Positions 46,980-58,479 of a stretch of 64,000 nt of DNA are shown piece by piece. The DNA is from Cristatella mucedo (taxonomy: Eukaryota > Bryozoa > Phylactolaemata > Cristatellidae), in assembly GCA_009760855.2 (NCBI GenBank), contig WPIO01000076.1:167001-231000 (forward strand). Direction: 5' to 3'. Each line of letters starts with the position of its first letter. Within the stretch, counting starts at the first letter, position 1. A program made the position numbers and the translations under genes. A model generated the notes under the pieces. That model was not told the origin of the DNA. It saw only the letters and a program-made list of their open reading frames with translations, and made no database searches.

Positions 46980-47114
46980 GTAACGAAATACAATTTATGC
47001 ATTAATAAGAAATACATATCAGAGAACGTGTTTAACTAAATGATAAATCAAGTGTTCTAACCTAATAAATAAAAAGGCGAGAACGTTCTAAAATCTTTGT
47101 TCTGTTGATTTTAG

Positions 47115-47172
47115 GAAGCTTCAGCAGAGATTCTGCAAGAAGAACTAAATGAAGCTTTGAGTTCCCTTACAG
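47115..47172 (+). CDS. Exon 2 (acidic propeptide-like) of the secreted peptide
   Basis: Acceptor 'gttgattttag' before 47,115 and donor 'acag|gtgggtgag' after 47,172. Length 58 bases, entering in phase 0 and leaving in phase 1. It encodes 'EASAEILQEELNEALSSLT', acidic and helical, like a propeptide. No further exon is recognisable before the LINE-B at 47,452 or in the Z unit, so the gene may be truncated or its last exon is too short to see. The C copy has lost both splice sites of this exon. Confidence 0.5.
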
Positions 47173-47451
47173 GTGGGTGAGAACTTGAGCCGAAATCCTT
47201 AATGCCGCCGCCTGCAATAATGACACCTACGTACAATTAGTTTTGAGCACGAAAAACGTACGCTATATACTCTTATCTGCAAAAATTATGCTATAGGACT
47301 ATATACGTAGGATCATTTTTAACTGAATATTTTGTAGATTGACATATTAGAACCTCACCGGTATTTAGGATATTCTCTAGTACCTCTGAGCTTGTGCCAA
47401 CGAGGTGCCGTTCCAAAAGGTGCGCCTATTTGTCATGCGAAACCACTGGGT

Positions 47452-48700
47452 GTTAGCAGAGTCGTTTGGAGGTCAGGTCTTACACACGAGACGCATTTGG
47501 ACGGTCGCCTTTGCAGTCCCTCGAGGGTCTGTACTCGGTCTCTCGCTGTTTTCCATTTATACTCAACCTCTAGAACCAGTAATTATGGGCCATCTAATAG
47601 AGTGTCCCTTTTATGCTGACAATACTTAGCTGTATTTTCATTCAAGCCATCGGAATCTGCTGCAGCAACCGAGAAACTAAATGCTTGCCTTGCCGACAAT
47701 CGATCTTAGATATCGGAAAAATTCTTAAAACAATATGACAATAGAACAGAACTACTGCTCATAGGAAACCCTAAACGTGTGGCTGGAATAAAAGGCTTTG
47801 CTTTTGTAACAGGTTATTCTGTGGTGTGACTATCACTACGTGCTCAAAATTTAGTTGTCTTTTTTAACAGCTGCCTAAATTTTAAAAGCTTCATTAAGAC
47901 TGTAAGCTTCATTCAGACTTCATTGAGCTTGTACAGCAAGCCATCGCGTCCGATCCCTATCCAAGATAAGGAGCTGTCTTCCACAGTGGCTTGCAAAACA
48001 TTTAACTAGCTCCATGGTCGCGTCTCGGCTTGATTATTGTAATTCCCTTTTCTCTGGGCTACCGAAGCAAGCGACGAGGTCACTGCAGCTTGCTATGAAT
48101 ATGGCTGCAAGGCCAGTTTTCAAGGCACATAGGTTTGACCAAGTGTCTTTTTTGCTTAAAAGGACTATGATGGCCACCGATTGATCAACGGATGCTGAGA
48201 AACGTTCGTGCACTGACCCACAAGGCCGGCCTCCACTTGGGTACTCCGTACAAAGCTGAATTGCTGCACCAGTTCCAGCCTCTTCGTGCCCTTAAGTCCT
48301 TTATGGACAAAAAGTTAGCTTTTCGATTCCTCCACTGAAAGACCGTTAATGACAGAAGCTTTAGCTCTCCGGGTTCTAGACTGTGGAACTCGCTTCCACG
48401 ATTCTTAAGCATAGACAACGACTCTCGTGTTATGGACTATGGATCGTCCTTTTCAGTGCTCCTGAGCTGCTTCTTCAGTGCTACTCACTACCTCAACTGC
48501 TCTCCTGACTCTACTGTGCTTCTACCTTTCTCTTTGTTGCGTGTGCTGAAGTCTGTTAGCTACCGAATACGTACCGAAAGCCGCTTAGGTTGTGAGTGGG
48601 CTATACAAAAATCTCCAGTGTAACACTCACATATTATTTACGACTTTGTGGAATTGCACACCAAGACAAAATACACAACATTTACATAACTAAGTTAGAT
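47452..48700 (+). mobile_element. LINE-B 3' fragment, 1.25 kb
   Basis: Starts in the RT near the 'GVPQGSVLGLSLFSIYTQP'-like block (47,510-47,580, frameshifted), with the catalytic motif region at about 47,615-47,630. C-terminal region to 48,620, including 'WNSLPRFL' in a plus-strand frame, then the tail. Segment C has no LINE-B here ('gggtgcagg...aagaagcag' around 20,040-20,060). Confidence 0.8.
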
Positions 48701-48704
48701 TTTT

Positions 48705-48918
48705 AAATACTGCTTCACTAGTCCAGCATGAAATAGCATGCTGATGTTGTCAAAATCATTACACCGTTGCACCTTGAAACCTACCATGTTCCAGCAAGAA
48801 CCTTATCTCCAATTGTACAACGTTGAATAATATGCATGAAAATTTAGACTTGCTACGTATTTTAATGAATAATTTGTTCTACCGGCAAAATTGGTGCCTC
48901 GTTGCGACCGTGTGATTA
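48705..48918 (+). repeat. Z unit of segment B, left part
   Basis: Matches 24,130-24,345 (A) and the inverse of 20,050-19,930 (C). Ends at the LINE-A insertion point 'gtgattaa'. Confidence 0.75.
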
Positions 48919-48919
48919 A

Positions 48920-50969
48920 GTCTACTAAACGAAAGCTTGAAAAAGCATACAAAAGATCTGGACTCACTGTCCATCGACAGGCATATGACGACTACTGTAA
49001 GTCGTACCAATCGATCCTTGCAAAGGCCAAGTCTAGCTTCTATGGAAATATTGTTGAATCTCAGATAAACAATCCAAAAATGCTGATGTCGACAAAAAAC
49101 CATATCCTCAACCGTTCCCAGATTAGCTCCTTACCTGATGATCCGTGTGATGATCTAGCTGATCGCTTCTCTTGATTCTTTGTGCAGAAGATAGACAAGA
49201 TGAGGGAATCCATCCCTGCGATTACAACCTCCCCACTAGAATGCTGTTCCTTGGTTCCTGGCTGCACCTCGATGTCTCCATTCATCATTAATGTGTCATT
49301 AGCCTCCAGTCATGTCCCAGCACCTTTCAAAAAAGCTGTAGTCAGGCCACTTCTCATGAAAGATACACTAGACCAAGAGAACTTAAGCAACTACCGCCAA
49401 GTCTCCCTTATACAATTCCTATCAAAGACACTGGAACGGGTCGTGGCAGACCAGCTGCACTCAAATATCGAAACCTCACACTTTGCTAGTAAGTTCCAGT
49501 CTGGCTTTAGAGCTAATCACTCCACAGAGTCAGCCTTGCTTTGGGTATACAACGACCTACTTAGGAATGCAGACATGGGTAGAGTATCTCTGCTTGTTTT
49601 GCTTGATCTTTCGGCAGCTTTTGATACCATCGATCACAAAGTTCTTCCAGAGCACCTCTCATTTTGCCTGTGCATCACTGGCACTGCTCTGCAGCGGTTC
49701 AGGTCCTATCTCAGTGGGAGACTCCAGAGTGTTTACGTGAATGGACAAAGATCATCTGAATTACCTCTGAAATATGGAGTACCTCAGGGCTCCGTGCTAG
49801 GTCCGGTTATTTTCACGGTTTATACCCTCCCTCTTGCTCATGTGATTGCCAAGAACAATCTAGGCTTTCACTTCTAAGCAGATGACACTCAGTTGTACCT
49901 TTGCTTTGATCCCTCCCAGTATTCGAGCACCTCTAGATCTCTCAACTAACTTGCTGCATGCATTGATGACATCCGCAAATGGATGGCAGCAAATTTTCTA
50001 AAACTAAATGATGATAAAACTGGCTAACGAGTTATGGGCAAACCCAATGTGATTCAAAAATTGGAAAGGCTGTCTCTGAAATTGGCTCTGCCTGCATATC
50101 TCTTGTCGAATCAGCTCGAAACCTATGTGTCATATTCCAAAGCGACCTCTCGTTAGACGACCATATCAGCTCCACAGTCAAATCTGCCTATTTTAAGCTT
50201 CAAAACGTTGCGAAAATTCGGGCTTGTTTAGATAGGGATACCACGTCTAAGTCAGTCCATGCATTCGTGACATCCCGTCTCGACTTCTGCAACTCACTGC
50301 TTATTGGCCAACCAGCATATGCGATCAGGCGATTGCAGCTAGTGCAAAACTCTGCAGCTAGGCTTGTCTGTCGTGAGCATGGCAGTTGCCACATTACTCC
50401 ACTCCTCGCCGACCTGCAGTGATTACCTGTCAAGCAACGGATTAACTTCAAGGTTTCGTCGCTCACTTTTAGTTCTCTTCATTCTATGGCTCCAGCCTAT
50501 CTCTCAGATACACTACCCCATCAGGCCAAGCATCGTACCACCCGCTTTTCGGAATCCAACAGTCTACAAATACCTCGTACAAGCCTCTAATCATTTGGAG
50601 ACCGTGCATTTAGTTTGTATACTCCCAAAGCCTGGAACCAACTCCTGACCTGCGTCAGAACATCCCCTGACCTGACCACATTTAAAAGGAACTTAAAAAC
50701 ACACCTATTTAGGACAGCATTTAGTGGGTCCCTGTGATTCGTCCTTGATGTGCTTATTCGTCCTGACACTGAGCATGCTGCCACTAACCATATTTGCATG
50801 CTAACCCTGTGCATGTCACCCCTAACCTTATTATTTATTTTGTTTGTTTTTCAAGCATGATTTCACTTACCATTCAATTGCATTTCCCTTTGCAGCAAAT
50901 GTAAAGCACCTAGAGACAGATTAGGTTCTCTGAAGGCGCTTTATCAAGTGCATTATTATTATTATTTTT
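48920..50969 (+). mobile_element. LINE-A, 2.05 kb copy with intact boundaries
   Basis: Starts in the linker before RT. RT lies in the frame 49,182-49,877 with 'SNYRQVSLIQFLSKTLERVV', 'LVLLDLSAAFDTIDH' and 'GVPQGSVLGPVIFTVY'. It has lost about 40 codons of the RT N-terminus relative to the 14-kb copy. A TAA (49,875-49,877) replaces the first residue of the ADD catalytic motif, and there is a TGA near 49,173. C-terminal part to 50,690, tail hairpin at 50,905-50,945. Flanked by 'attaa' on both sides (48,915-48,919 and 50,970-50,974); segment A has the unoccupied site at 24,341. Confidence 0.88.
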
Positions 50970-50974
50970 ATTAA

Positions 50975-53900
50975 CCCTTAAAGTCCTATTCCAACAACCC
51001 TGTGGGATATTACTGTTTTATGAGTATTACGAAGTTGTGTGATTTTCAATGATGGGCTTGGGTGTATTGATTAAAGAAACACTAAATATATCAATATTTA
51101 TATTTTTGGATGGGCTATCATTTCGCCGAAGCGATCAGACCAATAATTACTTTATTAGTTCTGGGAAAGCCTGATAGTCAATTCCCTCAGTAGTGTTAGT
51201 AAAGATTTGCCCCCGAACAGCAATGCTAGCCTCACGTTAGAGAGGTCTGACGTATTAATTAGTGATTCTGTGATTTAAAATTACACTGCAGCTTACAACA
51301 CCAGTAGTCATTAGAAATCTAAAATGTAACTTTGATCACCAGAGTCTGCATTATTATTTGAAATTTAGCTACAACTGGAAAACTCAATAGTTTACTGACT
51401 TCTAAGTCGAAAAGCTGATTAGGTCTTCGATATCTCGGTTGACTTTACTCAATAGGATTTTAATAAGTGGTCAGTGAGATTTTCACTTTATTCTTGACAA
51501 CTAAGTAGCATTTTTGAGTTGAAAATGAGGATTTTCGAGTACAAGTGAATCACATGCGTTCTTAGCGATGCAATCTATGCAGCAAGAATGGTTATCCCTG
51601 TGATTCGTCCTTCATGTGCTTATTAGCACTGACACTGTGCAGTATGCAAATAACCATAGTTGCATGCTGAGCCTGTGCAAATCACCCCTAACCATGTTTT
51701 TCATGTTGTTTGTTTATCAATATCATGATATTACTCACCATTCAATTGCATTTCTCTTTGCAGCAAATGTAAAGCGCCTAGAAAGACATTGAGTTCTCTG
51801 AGGGCACTTTACCAAGTGCATTATTATTATTATTGTCAATCGTTGCACTATGTAGGCAGGCCCTGTTTGCTAGTCCTTAACTATGCCATCAAACTAACTC
51901 ATTCACAGAACTATTGGCTATAACAAATAAGCAGTAATAAATTTAAATTTCTTAGTTAGGTTAATATCAGTGGCTCATTTCAGCACAACATTGTAGGCAA
52001 CATGTTTCAGTGGAATAACTGGTTGTATAAGGAATTACGCAAACCGCGGATAGTAGTTATTGCATTAGTCTCACTTTCTGAGTTACTCACTTGGCGTCAG
52101 GTGAAATCTATTTGAACAGCTAAGTTGCTATTAGAAAATGCAGAAACATAAGGTACACTGTCAAATACAGAAATTTGATTACTCTAGATGTAGGGATGCT
52201 TCGATAAGCAGAGCTAAAACATCAGCCAATAGTGTACTAGCCTTAGTTAAGATACTACCCTTAGCCGTTGATTGAAATGAATGCCTAAATATGAGAATCA
52301 GTTGTAAGCCGGCAGCCTGACCCTTGCAGTGCCATTGAATTATCTAGTTTGGAGATTTTAACAGCCACACTGAATGACGATAACTTCAAGTCCCGTATAA
52401 TCCTTGTATTTCAAACGAGTGGTTGTTGGTGATTCGCGATATCATTTGCTATCTATTGGAGCGAATCACTTTCATGCATTTAGCATAACTACAATACTAA
52501 TTCCAATCACAATAATATTGAAAGGAATCAGTTATTTCGCGACTATACGGTAGTGAAAAAAGTTTAAGCTACAGTTAGCCCCTACTTACGAAATAGATTG
52601 GGATCGGAAAACCTGTCACGAGTCGATTTTCTCACAAGTACATCGTATTACGATAAGTTCTAATACGATACGTTCTGACGAAGGCTTAGAGAGGTAAGCG
52701 AATTGAATTTTTTATTACTGGTCAAATAGAGATAAATAAGAGCTGGTAGATAAGTTTACATTTGAAAATCAAAGCGAGGACTATTTTTGGACATACAGAA
52801 CCCAATAATTGTAGAACTGTTGTTTAATTACTATTATTAGGAGATTGAGGAGGAATATGACGATTTTTCGGGAGGATCGTTTACAAAGACACACATAGAC
52901 ATCAATAGTTAATAATGCATGGACGGTAAAATCACAACGCAGAAAACGCGAGAGTACGATATCACTTTGAACATTACTTTACTCTAGCAACTCGCAATAG
53001 CAAGTGAGAGCCCTCAGTAACAACAATGAACAGCTGTTGTACATCGTTTCCTTGCCACTACATGCAGCTTTGTGAAATCTAATTGCCGTGCTCAGATGCT
53101 AAAAGTGTTCTTGGATATTTTTAAGTCATAAATTTGAAAAGAAGCTCAAAAGGCTAATGTTCAATGAGGCATTTGGTGGGACTTTGAGAGTAATCTGTCG
53201 TGTACACGTACTTGCTTACACTGTAGCAATTCCTCGTGAAAGTTACACCCAATAACTTGGAAATGCTTTATAAACAGCATGTGTAATGTGCCTCAAAAGA
53301 GATTCAATTCCATTAGGTTGCTATGCGAATTTCTTGTCATTATTATTCCTCATAATAAGAGGTTAAGTGACTTGGAAGGATGAGCATGAATTTTTAAAAC
53401 TTCCTTGATTAGTTGCTGGGAAAGCCTATTAATCGGATACCTCTGAAAGTTACAACGTAGCAATTAAAAATTCTAGGACATGAACATTAATTGCAGGTAC
53501 AATGCTAGTCGTAGTTGTGCATCTAAAAGCTAACTTCAACCACTAGCCACCAGATGTTATGATTGACGTGAAGCTATCTCTGGATAACATAATACCGTAA
53601 CCGAGTAACACATTTCAAAGATCAATTACATCTTCTTTTTTTAGCGGATTTACGTAAAATTATATTTATTGACCGTTAATGTGATTTCAATAAAGTTTTA
53701 AGAAAGCTAGCATACTTTTTGGAGATAAATGTGAATGTAATTGGTTATCGCGAAAAGTCTTCCTCTGGCACGTACATTAATTTATTTCTTAGAGACGTTA
53801 CTCTTACACTCAGCACGAATGGTTTATCGTGGCCTTATTTTGATAAGCCTGGCTGGCTAGCCACCTATCATGAAATCAAAACTACTCATTTGATAACTGT

Positions 53901-55165
53901 TGGCTAGCATGAATTGGCTTTACTGTAACACCTTAGGCTTGGTAATCATAGCGGCGCTCGTATCTGCCAGCTTTTGGGTGTAGCGTCGTTCAGCCAAATA
54001 CCTATTCGTGCAAGGTATGGAGAGAAATATGGTCAGTAGCTATTTTTATTCTCTCCATGCATAAGTTGCCCACTTGACGTTTGGTAAGCCAAAATGCTAT
54101 TTGCCAAAGAAAATAAAAAATGGGTACAAGTTCCCAATCGCAGATTTAATTTCTCGGAAAATGTAGGGCTGCTTTAATAAGCAGGCCTACAGAAAGAATC
54201 ACGGCGACATTGCCATCGATAGACAAATAGCAGCCTTAGTTTTTATACTGCCTTAGTTTTTTAATTGAGACAAGCGCCTAACAAAGAGAATTCGCTATAA
54301 ACCGTTGATCTCGGTCTCGAAATAGATTTAAATACTCTATGGAGGCGTCTAGAAAAGCACTGAATCGATGTAACTTTCATGTCACAATCAGCTTTGTATT
54401 TAAAATGAGCGGTTATTGGTGATTCCCATTATCTTTTGCTCTTTCTAGTAATGAAAGAAAGGTATATGTTTGGTACAAATGTAATGCTCCACCGAAACAC
54501 TGTACAATGTCGGGAACGCAATCTATTCTGGTAGTGCGTCAGCTTGTATTGAACCAGGTTTATGATTGATTTAGGATTTCTCTACAATTTACACCTGTAG
54601 GTTGGTTTAACTTGAACTTTGCACTGACTGGCTACTAATCATTCAGGGCTCAGCAAACATAATGAGTCAATGGTGACTCTGTGTATATACATGTGGTACT
54701 ATTTGTTCTAGTTTTACCATGCTATTATGCTGAAATGCGAGTATGTAACGATACACACGCAAAATTAATACAATGCCTTCATTTCCAAAGGACGAAGAGA
54801 GTCTAAGCCATGCCACGTACTGCATTTTAGTTATGGGGCGTTTCAAAGCACACTTATAATGATGTCATTTTAATCTAATGTTGCCGTGATTTCATGATAA
54901 AGTGACAGCTGCGATATTTTTTATACTCTGTAGATGGTGAGGGGAAAAGATGCAATATCGGCAAGTACTTTGGAGAAAAAGTTTCAAAATAGGTGTTAAC
55001 GAGGAAGATAAGAATTGCATACACCAAAAGCAGTGAAGCTTTACTTTGAAAGATACCTTTGAAACGTTAAGATCTCGAAAATGTTATAACCAGAGGGAAT
55101 TTGAATACTAAATATTGGTTTTAAGTAAATTCTTATTACAACATTTGAATTTTTCATATTGGTTT
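50975..55165 (+). repeat. Z unit of segment B, right part
   Basis: Matches A 24,346-27,130 and inverted C 19,930-16,330. Contains one further LINE-A tail (51,595-51,837). The part 53,650-55,160 is shared with C but missing from A. Within the unit, 52,070-52,520 and 54,060-54,620 are related to each other, reflecting an old internal duplication. A 62-codon frame at 53,719-53,907 is partly conserved in C ('RDVTLT', 'NGLSW') but broken there. Confidence 0.7.
51595..51837 (+). mobile_element. LINE-A 3' tail, about 240 bp
   Basis: From 'tccctgtgattcgtcc' through 'gcaaatgtaaagcgcctag' and the hairpin to an ATT tail. Segment A continues uninterrupted at this point ('gaatggttaatcgtggc', 24,979-24,995), so the insertion is specific to B. 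Confidence 0.85.
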
Positions 55166-56185
55166 TAATTTAAAGCTGGCGTGTTAATTTGGTTAGATAA
55201 AATCAGCTCCAAGATCAAAATTGCCTGCTTTCAGCTACATAACAAAGCTAACAATCAGGCTTGTTTAGATAGGGATTCTACATTTAAGTGATTCCACAAC
55301 TTTGTAATATCCCGTCTTGACTTCTGTAACTCACTGCTTCCTGGCCTACCAGTGTGTGCTATCAGGCAATTAACGCTGATGCAAAACTCCACGTCTAGGC
55401 TTGTCTGTCGTGAGTGTCGCCGTTGCCACATCACACCATTTATCGCCGACATGCACTACCTACAGTCAAGCAATGGATTGACGCGAAGGTTGCATTTGTC
55501 ACATACCGTTTTGACTTCTTTAACTCACTGCTTGTTGGCCTACCGGCATGTGGGATCAGGTGATTACAGATGGATCAAAACTCGGCAGCTAGGCTTGTCT
55601 ATCGTGAGTGTTGCTGTTGCCAAGTCACACCACTTCTCGCCGACCTGCACTGGCTACCAGTCAAGCAACAGATTGACTTCAAGATTTTATTGCAAAAGTT
55701 TAGGCCACATCATTCTTTGGCTCCAGCCTACCTGTCAGGTCTACTCGCCCACTAGGCTAAGCATCGTACTTCCGCTTTTTGAGACCTTACTGTTCACCGA
55801 TATTTCATACAAACTTCAAACAATTTGGAGACCGTGCATTTAGTTCGTATGCTTCCAACGCCTTGAACTCATTCCCGACTTGCTTAACACCATCCACTGA
55901 CTTGACCACATTAACAAAAAATAAAAAGGCACTTAGTTATGACAGCATTTACTAGGTCCGCTTGATTCGTCCTTTATGTGAATGTGTGTTGACACTGCTG
56001 CAGGCTGCCACAAACCATATGAGCATGCCTACCCGGGCGTATAGCTCCTTACCCTTCTTAATATTGTTGTTTATCAAGCATGCTACCACTCATCATTTAA
56101 TCGTGTTTACTTTGCAGCAAACATAAAGCACCTAAAAAGCAATTGAGTTCTCTGAGGGCGCTTTATGAGTTGTTGTTATGATTAT
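55165..56185 (+). mobile_element. LINE-A C-terminal region and 3' tail, rearranged
   Basis: Counterpart of 27,170-28,685 in A and 16,330-15,507 (minus) in C. The internal join 'gattgacgcgaaggttgc' is shared with A. The tail hairpin is at 56,125-56,165. A 163-codon frame (55,352-55,843) crosses several frames of the original ORF and is not a functional protein. Confidence 0.8.
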
Positions 56186-56189
56186 TTTT

Positions 56190-58265
56190 ATTAGTAAGAA
56201 ATGTTTTTTAAACATCTTAGCTCTGGTAGAAATAAAATGATTAAAGCCATGGTAGTTGAGAAAAGCCATAGTTTCTTTAAAGATTTTCTCTTGCAGATAT
56301 AACATAAGGAACTGATACGTACACGTTCATGGTAGCTTGGAAAAAAGTTACTAAGAATAAATATTCTGTCTTTTTTATTTTTGTCTTTAATGTAGAATGG
56401 CCTCCTTTCTAAAAGCCTTTAATTCGATAGTGACATGACAAGCCTATAAGACAATGGTAGGAAGACCATGTGAGTCAGGGCGTGTATCTTTATGTAAATG
56501 TATCAGATCAGCAGCAGCTAAGTTCACTGGACACCATAATACCCATCAACCACACCCATTCAACCACCGACCATTTAGTAATGCTTTCGATGCAGCTTCC
56601 GTAAACGTTCCTAGAGAGAAATTCATTTATCTGATAGCGCTATGCGAACGGGTTATTAGTTTTATTACTACGTGCCTCTAGATGCTGGCGAAATCAAACC
56701 TACAGCCGTTATTTTGCAGTTTCATACTGCAGTGACATGTATATCACCTCCGGTATATATTGCAGTAAGAGTTTGCCAAATCCAGCAAAACCATTCTACT
56801 TACGGCTACGTGAAACCTAAGACACAAAACCATTTAATGAAACGCAACTTTATTGAAAGATTAACATCCACTATAGCTCATTACTTGCTTTGACAGATTG
56901 ACTTTTTTTAAAGCAAGGACCAACTCAAATTTTGTAAAATAACTTCGTCGATTTGGGAATTAAATTCAATGCAAAAAAGTGCTACCTTGAATATACCGAT
57001 ATTTGCTTTCCATCACAGTGAACCGATTAGGCTGTGTCTAGTCAAATCAAGTATGTTTAGCAACGTAACGTATGTACACCAATTTCAAGCGACACACGTA
57101 AGAAAGTAAAGGGCAAATCCATTAATTATAATCTTTAAAGAACCAACTAGTGATTGACACATGATCTCAATGTGGTACAATCCATGTTAGTAGTACGGTT
57201 ATACGCTGCAGTAATTTTCCTTTGCTGCATTCTCAACTTGTAATGTGACAGCAAAATCATTCATTAGACATAAAAAATTAGACTGCTATGAGCTTTAAGT
57301 TACTATCGGCGATTGATCTGCATTGCCGGGTCTATATACTAAGCTCTTCTTTTTTAGCTTAGCATTTTGGGTTTTTCACGGTTAACAATTTAAGCTCCAA
57401 TCACAAAAGTAGGCAACTAAACCCTTTAGCTACAAAATGGGAGACTAAATACAGGCACCATAATGAAAACCTGTCAGACTACTAGTTTTTCAAAACTACA
57501 GTTGCACTATATTTTCTGTTTCACAAGAAAAATGAAAATTTAGCCAGTAGTAAAACAAACTACAGTAGTTGTCTCGTAGCCTTGTTTAGTATATAATAAT
57601 AATTCACTTGATAAAGTGAACTATTATTATATAATAAACAAGGCTACGAGACAACTACTGTACTTTGTTTTACTACTGGTTAAATTTTCATTTTTCTTGT
57701 GAAACAGAAAATATAGTATCACTTGGTGTTCCGTATTGAATTACTCACTTGAAGCGGACCTTTACGAGTGAACTAAAATAGTGCAGGCGTCATCACAAGA
57801 GGGCTATTTAGTTGCTAAACGATTTCACTCTCACAGGTATCATATGCTCTAAGTGCATTGGTGAATATGGACCTAGCCAGTAATCGCCCAGATTGCCCAA
57901 TCCTAGTTGTGAGCCTGCCGTTGTGGTGAATAAATTTAGGAAATTCAAATTGCGAACTACCTAGTACATTAATAGCGACGTCCCTTTGCAAAAGCTTTCG
58001 TATCATACTATTTTTTATTAGTCGCCTTGAAATGTGCGCTCTGTGCTTCAAACGATCCAGAGCTGCATTTAGATATATCCTTGATCTCCCAATAAGTAGC
58101 TCATTTAACGGATTACTATATTTTTAGCTGCCTATTCCCAGTTTCACTTACTGCCCCAGTTAATAGCATGGCGTCACAACCATTTTTTATTGGTGTGCTA
58201 GCTGTGGTGATAACGACTAGACTCTTCTGCCGTTACACAAATTAGGCTTTCAAAGCAGCTAATCT
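56190..58265 (+). repeat. X unit of segment B
   Basis: Collinear with 28,690-30,665 (A) and partly with 22,300-23,200. Differs from both by the long inverted repeat at 57,506-57,717. No credible gene. Confidence 0.7.
57506..57717. repeat. Near-perfect 103-bp inverted repeat (hairpin)
   Basis: Arms 57,506-57,608 and 57,615-57,717 are reverse complements with four mismatches by my count, around a 6-base loop (tgataa). The left arm is ordinary X-unit sequence ending 'ccttgtttagtat', followed by 'ataataataattcacttgataaag', which looks like the extreme 3' end of LINE-A. The right arm is the inverse copy. Segment A continues directly from 'tttagtat' to 'cactcggtgttccg', so the added arm is specific to B and young relative to the duplication. 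Confidence 0.92.
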
Positions 58266-58479
58266 TGCTGCACCTGTCCAGGCATTGGCTATCCCTCCCT
58301 AAGCAGTAAATCATTCAACAATAATCCCAAATGCATTAATAAAGCCATAAACCCGCAATAAACGATAAAGTGACTCTAGACTCACTTCTGTACAGCAACA
58401 AATCATTGACCATGCTCCCATATAACCCATGTAATGCCATGAAAACTCAATAAACCATAAGCAGACCTAAATTCGCCCT

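Larger units (their letters stand above)
46340..58265 (+). repeat. Segment B of the three-copy duplication
   Basis: The longest copy. Order: secreted-peptide exons (46,893-47,172), LINE-B (47,452-48,700), Z unit with two LINE-A insertions, LINE-A fragment (55,165-56,185), X unit. Collinear with inverted C (21,175-15,030) and, from 47,770 on, with A (23,205-30,665). Divergence is substantial (indels every few tens of bases), so the duplications are not recent. Confidence 0.8.

Noticed and set aside
46830-47039. Extending the secreted-peptide ORF upstream to 46,830 and downstream to 47,039 without splicing
   Set aside because: The polypyrimidine-AG at 46,892 and the GT at 46,980, with a phase-matched exon at 47,115, explain the sequence better. 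Residues after 46,980 lose signal-peptide character and are intronic.
49182-49877. 231-codon RT frame as a functional gene
   Set aside because: Lacks about 40 codons of RT, ends in TAA immediately before the ADD motif, and the element is 5'-truncated without endonuclease.
55352-55843. 163-codon frame as a gene
   Set aside because: Runs across a known join of two LINE-A pieces in mixed original frames.
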